Source of the DNA: Elymus sibiricus
Lineage: Eukaryota; Streptophyta; Magnoliopsida; Poales; Poaceae
Length of the DNA: 64,000 bases
Direction of reading: 5' to 3'
Assembly (NCBI GenBank): GCA_039707655.1
Contig: CM077665.1
Span: 307,582,486-307,646,485, forward strand
Shown: piece after piece, positions 1 to 11,300 of the stretch
How the letters are laid out: each line of letters opens with the position of its first letter
Numbering within the stretch: position 1 is the stretch's first letter
Notes under the pieces: model-generated
Told to the model about the DNA's origin: nothing
Seen by the model: only the letters and a program-made list of their open reading frames with translations
Databases searched by the model: none
Made by a program: the position numbers and the translations under genes

Positions 1-937
1 CGGTACCACCGAGATTTATATATCGGTCTCACCAAAAAGCCGAAAGTTGCCACATTTTGTACTAGTCGGTGCAACTGGGTTTTTACTCTGGTTTCACCGA
101 GTTGGGAAATAATGTTGTAACGGTTGGATTTTTGGAGATGCCTATATATACCCCTCCACCTCCTCTCTCGTAGAGGAAGCACTCGGAACACACCTACACT
201 TTCCCCATCCATTTTTCTGAGAGAGAACCACCTACTCATCTGTTGAGATCAAGACCTTCCACTCCAACCATGAATCTTGATTTCTAGCCTCCCCAAGTTG
301 GTTTCCACCCAATCATCCTATTCTACCAAGCCAAATCTATGAGAGAGTGATTGTGTGTTGAGGAGACTATCTTTTGAAGCACAAGAGCTAGGAGTTCATC
401 ATTGTTACCACACATATTACCTTTCGGAGGGTGGTGCCTCCTAGATTGGTTAGGTGTCGCTTGGGAGCCTCCTTCTTCGTGTTGTGGAGTTGAACCAAGA
501 AGTCTGTACGGGCAAAAAGATCACCTACTTCGTGAAGATCTACCCATAGTGAGGCTAGTACTTCGTGGAGGGAAGCCGTGATGGAATAGACGAGGTTGCT
601 ACTTTGTGGACCCAAATGGGTGGAGCCCTCTGTGGACTCTTGTGACCTCTACCCTCCGTGGGTTGGCGTCTCCATCAGCGTGGACATATGATAGCACCAC
701 CTATGGGAACCACCGGAAAAGTCTTCGTGTCATCAATTGTGTTTGGTTCTCCCCCTACCTTTACTTTCATGTGCATGTCTTTACTTTCCGTTGATGTACT
801 CTTAGACTTGCATGTGTAGGTGTACTTGACTTGCTACAATTGCTAAAACTTGCCAACATTTAAAATTGGGAAAAGGCTAGATTTTTATTTTGTCAAGTAG
901 TCTAATCACCCCCCTCTAGACATACTTCGGATCCTAA
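1..937 (+). mobile_element. 3' part of an LTR (Copia-type suspected), truncated by window edge
   Basis: This is the same repeat as the solo LTR at 46110-47627, in opposite orientation; the shared end reads ctctagacatac followed by a cgg-tcct block. A TATATATA box lies at 143-150, and CGGTNNNACCGA-like dyads occur upstream of it from base 1. The end motif (C-run, then ctctag) resembles the 3' end of many grass Copia LTRs next to a tRNA-Met primer site, which suggests the plus orientation. It abuts a remnant of the element H 5' LTR, so it was probably inserted there. The left end lies outside the window. Family assignment is inference; no protein domain is present. The ORFs seen here are not supported as genes. 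Confidence 0.7.
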
Positions 938-977
938 AGCGTTGCTACTACATACTTATTACTTATGACATGCTAGT
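938..977 (+). repeat. Element H 5' LTR, left remnant
   Basis: The stretch gttgctactacatactta matches 38215 onward in the H 3' LTR. In that copy the sequence continues directly into what here resumes at 24952. This identifies a short left piece of the H 5' LTR, cut off by the Athila-A insertion. The last five bases (973-977, ctagt) are the left target-site duplication of Athila-A; the right one at 24947-24951 is ctaat, and the uninterrupted copy near 38244 also reads ctaat. Confidence 0.9.
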
Positions 978-2369
978 TGATACATCTCCAATGTATCTAC
1001 TTTTCCAAACACTTTTGCTCTGATTTTGACCTCTAATTTGCATGATTTGAATGGAACTAACCCGGACTGACGCTGTTTTCAACAGAACTACCTTGGTGTT
1101 ATTTTGTGTAGAAATAAAAGTTCTCGGAATTGGACAATTTTTTTTGTGGATTTTTTCTGGGATTTATAATGAATTATGGAGCGAAGACCTGTCGGAGGGA
1201 GGCCACCTGTGGGCCACAAGCCAACAGGGCGCGCCCCCTAGGCCGCGCCCTGTTGTGTGTTGGGGCCCACGAGGCTCCTCCGACCCTGATTCCAGTCCTA
1301 TAAAATCACATCTTCCGACAGAAAAATCAGAGAGAAGTTTTCATCGCGTTTCACGAGATGGAGCCGCCGCCACCTCCTGTTCTTACTCGGGAGGGCTGAT
1401 CTGGAGTCCGTTTGGGGCTCCGGAGAGGGGAAATCGTCGCCGTCGTCATCACCAACCCTTCTCCATCAACATCGCCATGATGATCACCACCGGGAGTGAG
1501 TAATTCCTTTGTAGGCTTGCTGGACGGTGGTGGGATTAGATGAGATTGATCATGTAATCGAGTTAAGTTTGATAAGGCTTGATCCCTAATATCCACTATG
1601 TCCTGAGATTGATGTTGCTATGACTTTGCTATGCTTAATGCTTGTCACAAGCGCCCGAGTGCCATAATTTCAGATCTGAACCTAATATATTATCTCTGAA
1701 TATAAGATTGATTTGGATCCTATCTTGCAAGTTGTATGCACCTATTACGTGTCTTGATCCGCATACCCCAAGGTGACAATAATTGGGATTCTTTTCGGTG
1801 ATTGCCGTAGTTTGAGGAGTTCATGTATTCACCATGTGTCAATGCTTTGTTCTAGTTCTCTATTAAAAGGAGGCCTTAATATCTCTTAGTTCCCAATAGG
1901 ACCCCGTTGCCACGGGAGGGTAGGACAAAAGATGTCCAGCAAGTTCTTATCGCAAGCACGCATGACTATATACGGAATACATGCCTACATTATATTGATG
2001 AATTGGAGCTAGTTCTGTGTCACCCTAGTGTGTAACGGTTACATGATTGATGTCATCTAAATCATTATCCATCACCGATCCATGTGCCTACGCTTTACAT
2101 ATACTGAATCTTGCTAAGTTACTATTGCTTCTGCTACTGTCACAACTGCTACAAAATTGTTGTTGTCACTACTACTGTTACTTTTGCTACTACTATTTGC
2201 CGTGCTACTAAACCTTTGCTGCAGAGAGATATCCCAGGTGCGGTTGAATTGACAACTCAAGTGTCAAGGCCAATAAATATTCTTTGGCTCCCCTTGTGTC
2301 GAATCAATATATTAGGGTGAAATACTACCCGTGAAGACTATCGCGATCCCCTATACTTGTGGGTTATCA
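978..2369 (+). repeat. Athila-A 5' LTR (1392 bp)
   Basis: It begins TGATACATCTCC and ends GGGTTATCA, with short inverted ends TGATA/TATCA, directly before the primer site. It matches the 3' LTR at 23559-24946 (1388 bp) almost throughout with scattered substitutions. U3 carries the GC-rich dyad and TATAAAA. Short ORFs here (for example 1051-1503 and 2111-2320) are not supported as genes; 2111-2320 is a low-complexity CTACTG stretch. Confidence 0.95.
1222..1305 (+). promoter_or_regulatory. LTR promoter: GC-rich dyad 43 bp upstream of TATA box
   Basis: Left arm CAACAGGGCGCG (1222-1233) and right arm CGCGCCCTGTTG (1244-1255) are perfect 12-bp complements around a 10-base loop. TATAAAA follows at 1299-1305, so 43 bases separate the dyad from the TATA box. 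The same arrangement recurs in the other Athila-, WHAM- and Sabrina-type LTRs of this window. Confidence 0.8.
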
Positions 2370-2380
2370 AGACCTTTTTC

Positions 2381-2398
2381 TGGCGCCGTTGTCGGGGA
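2381..2398 (+). other. Athila-A primer binding site (tRNA-Asp type)
   Basis: TGGCGCCGTTGTCGGGGA starts 12 bases after the 5' LTR end. It matches the tRNA-Asp-complementary site typical of Athila elements, with one difference from the usual GTTGCCGG form. Confidence 0.9.
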
Positions 2399-2445
2399 GC
2401 AGGGCTATATTTATTGTGTTAACTTGAGGATATCCAATTGCCATT

Positions 2446-4443
2446 ATGAAGAATCTGAAAGATAATCGAACTAAGATCGTCCCCTCTCGCACGAGAGAAG
2501 GTAAGGAACTACCATCTATCTCTGCTTTTTATTCACCTACTGTTTTGAATCAGCTTGTTACACCACCACCTGTTGATCATCCTGATATGTCACATGAACT
2601 TGATGATGCTACCTTTGAAATTAATGATGATACTATTGCTACACATGTTGAAACTGAAACTGTGCCACTGAATGCACTACTTGATGCTCATATTGCTAAA
2701 GCTAGAGAACGTGAAAATGCTAAAACTGATGAGGACTTTGAATCACCTGTTACACCTCGCTCTCCTAATAGATATGAATTGCCTCATGTACCTGAAGGTT
2801 ATGTCATGGATAAGGAAAAAACTAGGGATTTCTTTGCTTGTGAAAATAGAGATGTCTTAAAGAAACTGCTATGCAAACTAAAAGAAAAATCTATGATGGA
2901 GAAAATGAAACATGATCCTAAATTTGCCACTTCTCCTATATTTGTTACTGATAAGGATTATGAGTTCTCTGTAGACCCTGAGTTAATTCCTATAGTAGAG
3001 TCTTATCCTTTCCACGGTTATGAAAATGAAACTGTTGTCTAACACCTTATGAAACTAAATGATATTGCTGCTCTGTTTACCAATGATGAAAAGTTACGCT
3101 ATTATTATATCCTTAAGCTTTTTTCCTTTCTCGCTAAAAGGCGAGGCCAAGGAATGGTTTCTTTCTCTTGCCCCTGGTTGTATGCGTAGTCCCCAGGATA
3201 TGCTTCATTACTTTTCTAAAAATATATTTTCCTGCTCATAAGAAACAAGCTGCCTTACTGGAAATATTTAACTTTGTGCAAATTAAAGAATAGAATCTCC
3301 CTCAAGCTTGGGGGAGGCTTCTCCAGTTACTTAGAGCTTTGCCTGATTGTCCTCTTAAGAAAAATGAAATTCTTGACATCTTTTATAATGGACTAACTGA
3401 TGCTTCTAGGCACTTCCTAGATAGTTGTGCTGGTTGTGTTTTCAGGGAAAGGACTGTGAGTCAAGCTGAAGAACTATTGAATAACATATTGCAAAATGCC
3501 GATGATTGGACACTTCCCGAACCACCTCCGGAACCTATTCAAAAGAAAAGAGGTATTCTATTCCTCAACCCTGAAGATATGCAAGAAGCAAAAAGATCTA
3601 TGAAGGAGAAAGGTATTAAAATTGAGGATATCAAGAAACTACCACCTATTGAAGAAATACATGGACTTGATACCCCGACACAGGTAGTAGAGGTAAACTC
3701 TCTCCGTTCCTTTAGTGAAAATGATATACCTTACACAAAGACTCCTGAACAATGCATGGATGAATTTGACAATTACGTTGTTAAGCAAGAACACTTCAAT
3801 AACTATGTTAAGGATCAATTGAGACGTAATTCTATGATGATAGACCTCTTAAGTAACTTGATGTTTAGAATTGCTAATGATGTAAAAGGTCTAGGTAAAC
3901 ATGCATCTATGGTTTACACTCAACTAGACCAAGTTGCTAAGTCACAAAATGATTCGCTTGCTGAAGTAAATAATAATGAATGATCATGCTATTAGAGTAA
4001 TGACTAGGGGAGGTCATATGACCCAAGAACCTCTCTATCCGGAAGGTCATCCTAAAAGAATAGAACATGATTCTCAGAAAATTAATGTTGATGCACCTAG
4101 TTCCTCTAATAGGAAAAAGAAGAAGAAAAATGAAAGGAACTTGCATGCTCCTAGTGAACCTGTTATAGAGACACCTTCTAAGAACCGTAATGATGTTTCT
4201 ATTTCTGATGCTGAGACCCAGTCTGGTAATGAACATGCACCTAGTGATAATGAAAAGGAAGATGAAAATAATACTATGCATGAAGATGCTCCACCAGATA
4301 GTAATAAATAACATGATAATGATGTAGAGATAGAACATGCCGAGGATCTTGATAACCCACCTCCTAAAAATAAACGTTATGATAAGAGAGACTTTGTTGC
4401 TAGAAAACATGGAAGGGAAAGAGAGCCATGGGTTCAAAAACCC
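2446..4443 (+). pseudogene. Athila-A gag (broken)
   Basis: The capsid-type polyprotein packages element RNA. The first reading frame (2446-3042) starts MKNLKD and holds an acidic N-terminal region. It ends at a TAA where the sister copy Athila-B has GAA. The central gag domain follows: GEAKEWFLSLAPG near 3150 is the usual retrotransposon gag core, but an extra T near 3120 and another shift near 3220 break it. The frame resumes at 3339-3983 (CPLKKNEI through a coiled-coil-like C-terminus), then shifts by a 2-base loss into 3976-4311, a lysine- and acid-rich linker, and stops at 4309. The frame then continues into the protease. No CCHC zinc knuckle is visible. Confidence 0.88.
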
Positions 4444-5259
4444 ATGCCATACCCTCGTAAGCCTTCTAAAAGTAGGGACAATGTAGATTTTGAGCGCTTT
4501 GATGAAATGATTAGACCTGTCTTTTTGCGTACTCGTTTGACCGATATATTGAAAATGCCTCCGTATGCTAAGTATATGAAAGATATTATTACCAACAAAA
4601 GAAAAATACTTGAAACTAGAATTGCTACTATGCTTGCTAATTATTCTTTTGATGGAGGAATACCTAAGAAGCTAGGAGATCCTGGTATACCCACAATACC
4701 TTGCTCTATTAAAAGAAATTATGTTAAAACTGCTCTATGTGATTTAGGGGCCAGTGTTAGTGTTATGCCTTTCTCCCTTTATAAAAGACTTGATTTGAGT
4801 AAGCTTACACCTACTGAAATATATTTGCAAATGGCTGATAAATCCACTGCTTTACCTATTGGGATCTGCGAGGACGTTCCTGTTGTGGTTGCAAATGTCA
4901 CTATCTTGACAAACTTTGTTATTCTTGATATGCCCAAGGACAACAATATGTCGATCATCCTTGGTAGACCCTTTTTAAATACTGCAGGGGCTGTTATTGA
5001 TTGGAATAAAAGCAAGGTTACCTTTCATGTCAATGGCAAGCAACATACCATGCATTTCCCGAAGAAGCAAACTTTGGTTAATAATATAAATGTAATTGAG
5101 CCTACTCCCACGGTTATCATTGGAAGTTTTGCAATTCCTCTAGCTACTGTCAAGAAGAAATATTATAATCTTATTGTTGGGGAGATGCAAATCCCCATTG
5201 AGGTACCTAGTGATATACAAAAATTCTTCGGTTGCATGTTAATCGGAAACAGTTGTTAG
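4444..5259 (+). CDS. Athila-A aspartic protease domain (end of gag-pro)
   Basis: The 271-aa open frame is in frame with the end of gag. The catalytic loop is LCDLGASVSVMP at about residues 98-109, followed by the usual Athila protease features LQMADKSTALPIG, a VILDMP strand and the flap-end motif IILGRPFLNT. The product would cut the Gag polyprotein during particle maturation. The frame stops at 5257-5259, about 65 residues after the protease core, and no RT motif follows in any frame. The open frame implies a Met at 4444, but the true start is the gag start upstream. Confidence 0.85.
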   Translation: MPYPRKPSKSRDNVDFERFDEMIRPVFLRTRLTDILKMPPYAKYMKDIITNKRKILETRIATMLANYSFDGGIPKKLGDPGIPTIPCSIKRNYVKTALCDLGASVSVMPFSLYKRLDLSKLTPTEIYLQMADKSTALPIGICEDVPVVVANVTILTNFVILDMPKDNNMSIILGRPFLNTAGAVIDWNKSKVTFHVNGKQHTMHFPKKQTLVNNINVIEPTPTVIIGSFAIPLATVKKKYYNLIVGEMQIPIEVPSDIQKFFGCMLIGNSC

Positions 5260-5878
5260 TAAGACTTGATCAACCTTATTAATGGATCCTTTTCGGAAGA
5301 CATGTGATTGATGAATTTAGTACTCACAACTCTCTGTATCAAAAGTTTATCCTCTATTATTTTTAGTTTTTATAAAATAAATTAGCTTGATTTTCCGTTT
5401 GTCTGTTTTTCCCGTGCATAGAAAAATTGCCAAAAATAAAAAGTCTCAGATTGCCACAAAATTTTAACATGATTTTTTTGGAATATATAAGAATTTTTGG
5501 CATAAAAATTGCAGCAGGGGAGTGCAGCTGTGGGCCACAAGCCAACAAGGCGCGACCCCCCTAGGCCGTACCATGATGGCTTGTGGGGCCCACAGCCCCC
5601 CTACCTTATCCCTTCAGCCCTCTCCTTCTCCTACCTCCAGAAAAAATCCCTATCTCTCTCTCCCGTGTTCTTCCCCTAGAAACTGAAATTTTCGATCTCC
5701 TTGCTCGGAACTCCGTTTCCGAAACTGTTTTCAGGAATTGCTCCTTGGTATGTGACTCCTCCACTCCTCCAATTAGTTTTTGTTTTAGTGGTTTATATTT
5801 TGCATAATGCGCTACACATGGTGCTACAGAAAATGAGCTTGCATGTTGAATTCTTTGAGTTCCAAGTAGTATGAATGC
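5260..5878 (+). promoter_or_regulatory. Non-coding U3-like block between protease and Athila-type ORF
   Basis: No protein family is recognised in this 619-base stretch. Bases 5530-5600 repeat the GC-rich dyad of the LTR U3: CCACAAGCCA at 5535-5544 is the exact complement of TGGCTTGTGG at 5577-5586, with a degenerate centre. A pyrimidine-rich leader (ctctctctcccgtg) follows. There is no TATA box at the LTR spacing. It may be an internal promoter or structured leader for the downstream ORF; that role is inference. Athila-B keeps the block at 59359-59440. Confidence 0.5.
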
Positions 5879-6952
5879 TTGATATGGCCTCTAGGCATCC
5901 TTATGAGTAATTGCTATCAATCTTGCAAAGTTTTATTGACATGGATTTGTGGCTCAAAAAAATTCAGAAAATTTGTGCTTAGGAAAATGAATTTCTTATG
6001 GAAAGGTTCTTCAAGCCGGAGCCCCAAGGGAGTTGTTAGGAGAACTCAGGACCGCAAAATCAACATTGTTCGCAACACGGAGGTTAGGCCCTGTGAATGG
6101 CCACATACGCCCTTTGTGAATGAAGCGGGTTTCTATGAAGAATTCATGCAATTCATTGCAAATTCCGGGCTTACCGACTTCCTCTCAGATGAGTGTGACC
6201 AATATTATCTCCTTACTAATACCTTCGTGCAAAATTTTCACTTCACAAATACGCCCGATGCTCCCACAGTACGTTTTGATGTTTATGCCACAAACTATGA
6301 ATTGCCTCTACATGAATTTTGTGAAATATGTTTGCTTCCCTCTGACAGGGGAATGCGAGAGCCTAAGCCTAAGGAGTTTGAGGACTTCCTCCTCAGCTTA
6401 ACTGTGGGAGAAACTAGGGGCGTGTCAAATGCTAGAGCCACTAGTTTGCAATTTCCGTCTGTGCACTACTTTTCTCATTTTATAGGAAAATGCATAACTG
6501 CCATGGAACAGGGTGGTGGTCTCAGTGCCCCCACCCTGGCTATTTTGCATCGCGCACTTTATGGTGATAATACTTACAACTTAGGAGCTATTGTCGCGCG
6601 CCGATTAAATCTTAACAGAACCAAGGGCAAGATTCATGGTGGTATTTATGCCACGCACTTGGCAACGTGTTTTGAAGTTGCTATATGCCCTACTAATTAC
6701 TTGTTGCCTAAGGTTTATCTTGATCACCAATCTATGATGGAACACCAATTCATTGAGGAACCTAAACCACCGCAACATCTTTGTTACATCTTAGTATTTA
6801 GCGAGAAGACTTGCGATATTATTCCCTTCCACGCACCCTCTTTGTTTAATTATCATGCCACGAACGGATACAGAATAATGCCAGAATATATAATTGCTTA
6901 TCGGAATGAGCCGCCTGCTGCGGAGGCCGAGGTCCAGGCATGGGATGCTTAG
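5879..6952 (+). CDS. Athila-type accessory ORF (ATHILA ORF-1-like), env position
   Basis: This is the longest intact frame of Athila-A (357 aa). The first Met is at 5879, but the likely start is the Met at 5987 (MNFLWKG), where a basic N-terminus begins. Conserved-looking segments are RFDVYATNYELPLHEFC, TVGETRGVSNARATSLQFP, GAIVARRLNLNRTKGKIHG and YRIMPEYIIAY. The pattern recalls the ATHILA ORF-1 / plant Gypsy extra-ORF family, whose function is not established. No signal peptide or clear membrane anchor is seen, so a viral envelope role is not supported here. The stop lies about 75 bases before a copy of the polypurine 13-mer. Athila-B has lost this ORF. Confidence 0.7.
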   Translation: MIWPLGILMSNCYQSCKVLLTWICGSKKFRKFVLRKMNFLWKGSSSRSPKGVVRRTQDRKINIVRNTEVRPCEWPHTPFVNEAGFYEEFMQFIANSGLTDFLSDECDQYYLLTNTFVQNFHFTNTPDAPTVRFDVYATNYELPLHEFCEICLLPSDRGMREPKPKEFEDFLLSLTVGETRGVSNARATSLQFPSVHYFSHFIGKCITAMEQGGGLSAPTLAILHRALYGDNTYNLGAIVARRLNLNRTKGKIHGGIYATHLATCFEVAICPTNYLLPKVYLDHQSMMEHQFIEEPKPPQHLCYILVFSEKTCDIIPFHAPSLFNYHATNGYRIMPEYIIAYRNEPPAAEAEVQAWDA

Positions 6953-8396
6953 GTGCCCCCGCAGGAACACTTTCCCGGACCTGATGGCTTTTATCAGTGG
7001 TGATCACCAAGCTAGGCAAACGCCTAAGCTTGGGGGAGTACGTATTTCTCACCGACATTACATTAATGTTCTCACACTTCATATAAATTGTCGGTGTTCA
7101 TCGTCTTTCCCTTCCCCGCACCCTCTTCCACTGTATATCCATATTAGTTTTATTTTTCCGCTTTCTTCTTATGTGTTTGAAAAACTTTGGAAAACCCAAA
7201 AATATTTCTCGCTTCTTTTTAGTTTTATTTCCCCGTTTAATTATCTTTAGTACTAGAAAAAAAACCAAAAAGATTTCCTTTGCATGTTGGGAGCTTTCCC
7301 GTGTAAATAGTTTTTCTCATTCTTATTTTCCCTTAGTTTATTTTCTTGCTTGAGAAAAACAAAAACTCCAAAAATATTTTAGTGTGTTTCTCTGAATTTC
7401 TTTTCTTTTTGTTGAGTCTTTGAAAGGAGAAGACCACGATGAAAATGTTGAGTGGCTCTTATATGCTTTATTGCTGATCTAACAGAGAACCAATATTACC
7501 CTGTCTTCTCCTTTGTTTAAAACTGCCCTGCAGATCCCAGCTTAGTCCATGGTATTCTTGCACTATTATTATTATCGCATCATTCGGTCATGCAAGTGAA
7601 AGGCAATAATGACGATATTTGACGAAGTGATCGTGGCAAAGGAAGCAGGTATGAACTCTTCTTGTTTTCCGTTTTTGTAAATATGTTTAGCTCGTTCGAT
7701 CTTGATTTAATATATTATGAGTGAACATGTTCATGATGACAATTAGAGATTATAACTTCTCATGCCGTGCTTAAATAGCTAGTAGTGAATAATGATTTAT
7801 CTTATAGGCCAACATGCATTAAAATGGTTATGATGTGGTATGGTAGTATGGTATTTCCCTCTGACAAATTCAAGCGGCTTGAGTTGGCCCATGTGCAAAC
7901 ATGTAGTTGATTCAGAACCAATGCAACCTTCATGATGTTTAAATTCAGAGTGTTCATATCCTACTCATGATATGTCCAATGTTAATTATTCATAATGCAT
8001 ACCTATGACCGTTTTCGCTCTCTAGCTGGTCGCTTCCCAACCTATTGCTAGCCTTCGCATGTACTAAGCGGGAATGCTGCTTGTGCATCCAAAACCTTTA
8101 AACCAAGTTATTCCACATGAGTCCACCATACCTACCTATATGCGGTATTACCCTGTCATTCCAAGTAAATTTGCATGTGCCATCTCTAAACATTCAAATA
8201 AAAATCCATTTTGTGCACTCAACTCGCTCATGGAGCAACGAGGTGGTCGGTATCTTCCATGCTAAGTGAGTTATTCTGAAGACAGTCGTTTATTCGTCGT
8301 CATTGCACGAGAGAGGCTGGTAAAAAGGATGCCCAGTCCGGTATAATCAAAATTAATTAAACAAAACTCATTGGGATAGTTGATATGTTGGCAGGC
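6953..8396 (+). other. Athila-A non-coding 3' region, left part
   Basis: This is AT-rich DNA after the Athila-type ORF. It holds the 13-mer AAGCTTGGGGGAG at 7026-7038, identical to the terminal polypurine tract, then long T-rich stretches. From about 8010 it shares a block with the Sabrina-type element (56350-56600). The short frame 8074-8265 and its counterpart 60492-60674 in Athila-B are partly conserved but have no recognisable domain. The last five bases (8392-8396, caggc) are the left TSD of Tekay-N. Confidence 0.6.
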
Positions 8397-11300
8397 TGTG
8401 GGGACCCCGACTCATAAGTCGTGATCACCGAATGCATGTGTACAGTGATCCCAGAGATCAATGCTCACTGAACACACAGAAGCTGAATAACAAGAGTCTT
8501 ACATCCACATTTAGCGTCATACACAAATAAAGACCATGAAGGTCATGTCTTACACAGGTAGGGCCATGAGAGGCCAAATAACAACATAACTAGCAGCGGA
8601 AATCTTGATCGGAAGCGTGAACCCATGCCATCTGCCTTAAACCTATAGGCATTCTGACTGGGAAGCGTCCTAGTTCGCATGTTCGTCACCAACGAACTCT
8701 TCACCATATTCCTACTCTTCCATGCCTGGCCAATTAAATAACCAGTGGCAAGCCAATGAGTAATTTTGAATGTACTCGCAAGCAACCCAAGTTTTGGAAC
8801 AAGGCAATAACAATGCATGATATAGCACTAAGTAGGTAAGTTTTTGCGGAAAGCTAATTTTGAGTGCAATGACATGATCAAGATAACTAGTAATGGCATG
8901 CATCATGAGGATACAAGTATCCGCACAAACAGGTTACCGATATCAATATAATCAAGGTCTGAACGTATCATGTTCAATCATCATGTCAAGTCATCTGACT
9001 TAACTCAAGTACCATCTTTATCACCATCACACACACACCAAGTTTAGTAAACATTGGACCGTAGCACAAGAGCGGTCATCCAACTGTCCTTGACCGTGGA
9101 CACGGCTATTCGAATAGTTTTACACTCTGCAGAGGTTGCACACTTTACCCACAAGACTCGGGAAACTTCCGTGTCATCCACGACACGCGGTATATTTCAT
9201 ACCCGAGGTAAGCACCCGAACAATGCCTTTCCCCTAGCGATACTGACAAAGAGTCCACTCGTTGGTGCCATCCCTCATGATATACATCACACGTATCATC
9301 CATGAGGGCACGCAACGGTGTGCCCGGTGCCTGTAAAGACAGCGCATGGTCGCCCTACCAGGCACGACCCCGTATCGAGAGTGACCTCGTCACTCCCGCC
9401 ACTAGTAATGCGGGCTCTATGCTAGTACCCACCAAGGTAATCAACAAAGCCCCGTCCCATAAGGGGTATCGTGGTTGTACATGTAAGGTTGGAATAACGG
9501 TCGCAACTTACACCAATCCGTTTTCAAAAACCACACACACTCACTTGCTCCGGTACACCACTTCTTTATCAAGTGGCTACCTAGCTCATCAACATCTCCC
9601 TCGGGCATTAGTGGCACCCAACGGGGTTTTGGAAAAGTCTTTGAAATCATTTTGTTTCCATCACCATGCATATTCCCGATCCCACTTGCGTAGCATCTAC
9701 TAAGCATCCTATATACTCCCACCCTCACAACCCTCATAAGTAAGGTAGGGTCATGCACGACGCAAGTATCAACAGAAAAGTATCGGAGGCATCCCACCGA
9801 AGTGGTCACCACATCAACATGATCATCATCACGGAAACAAGTGCTATATGACATGCAAATAAACGGGTTCATAGTCATGGTCAAAGGGCTGCTTGCCTGG
9901 CTCAACAAAGTCTTTGGGGTCTTCAAAATCTTCAGGTCCAACTCCCTCGTCAACAACGCAATCTATAGTCGCGATAAATAACGGTAAGAATAAGAATCAT
10001 CACAAAAACAGAGCACAAATCTCACTTATAAAATGTTGCCCTACTCTGATAAATACTACAAACTATACTAAAAATATTTGCCTAAGGTTTTGTTGTGAAA
10101 AACATTTTGAAAACTATTTAAACAGATTCTAAAAATAATCAAAACTAGCCTTTAAATAAAACCAGTACATAAAATGTTTTCAAAATTTTTCACAAATGGC
10201 ACTAATAAATACTACACAATATTGTAGGAATTTAGGTGGAAGAATTATTGGAATTGGAGTTTTATTTAATCCCCTGGAAATTTTAGAAAACAGAACAGAA
10301 AAAGAAAAAGAGAAGGGCTCTGTGCCTTGGGCCAGATTCGGCCAGCAGCTGGGCCGGCCCAGCCAGCCAGCCAGCGGGTGGCCCAGGTGGCTCAGCGCCC
10401 CCGCGCGCGTCCGGTTTCAAACCTGACGGGCGGGGCCCGTTGGCCGGAGAGAGAGGGGAGGCGCGTGAGAGAGGTGAGAGGATGACACGAGGGCCCCACC
10501 CCGCGGGCATCTCCTACCTCTCGACAGAGGAGGGGGAGAGCTCACCGGCATAAGCTCCGTCCACGGCGAGGGTTGGCGACGGCGGGAATGAGCTCGGGAG
10601 GCAGTCACCGTTCAGGAGGTGGTTGAGGGAGTGGCTGGGGTGGTCGGAGTCGCCGGCGGCGAGGAGGCCGCGGCAGAGAGGGTTCGGGCGAGCTCCTACT
10701 CCTTGTTTCCTGCAGCAATTTACAGGGGAGAGGTGGGGGAATGCATCAGAGGAGTGAGGGGAGCTCTTAGGGAACGAGAAGAGGACCGGAGGGGGCCTGT
10801 ACCCGGAGATCCCCGGTGAGCCGAAGCGGCGGAGTTCGAGTTCGATCTCGGCCTCAGGTGCTCGGGAGCTTAAGTGGGGGTGCGGGGCGGTCGATTGGGT
10901 GGAAGAGGGAGCCAAAGGAGAGGAGAGGGGCTCGGGGGAGGCCTTTAAATAGGCAGGGTGCAGTGCACCGTGGTCCCATGCGCCGACGAAGTTGTGGCCG
11001 TTGCCAGAGGCCACGGGCGCTTGCTAGGATATGTCTAGGGCGTCCCTTGGCTTGGCTTCGAGCCTAAGGAAGGGAGGGGCGGAGAGAGAAGGCGTCAGGA
11101 GCGCGCGCGTGCGAGCTCGCGCATTGGCCGGCTCGGGCGGCGTCGGGCGCGCGCTGGGGAGACTCGAGGGGAGAGAGGAGGGGGACAGAGGCGTGGCATG
11201 TTGCGGACATCGAGGGGCCTCGACTGGCGCGCGGGGGAGGCTCGAGGTGGCCGGGCATGGGCAGGAGAGGGAGGTCAACCCTCTTCCCGTCCTGTAGCGC

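Noticed and set aside
3937..4437. 166-aa minus-strand frame rich in Ile and Phe (also 50396-50914)
   Set aside because: Antisense shadow of the lysine- and acid-rich gag linker in both Athila copies; the hydrophobic look comes from reversed codons.
5879..6952. Reading the Athila-type ORF as a true viral envelope protein
   Set aside because: No signal peptide, no convincing membrane anchor and no fusion-peptide-like segment; only its position resembles env.
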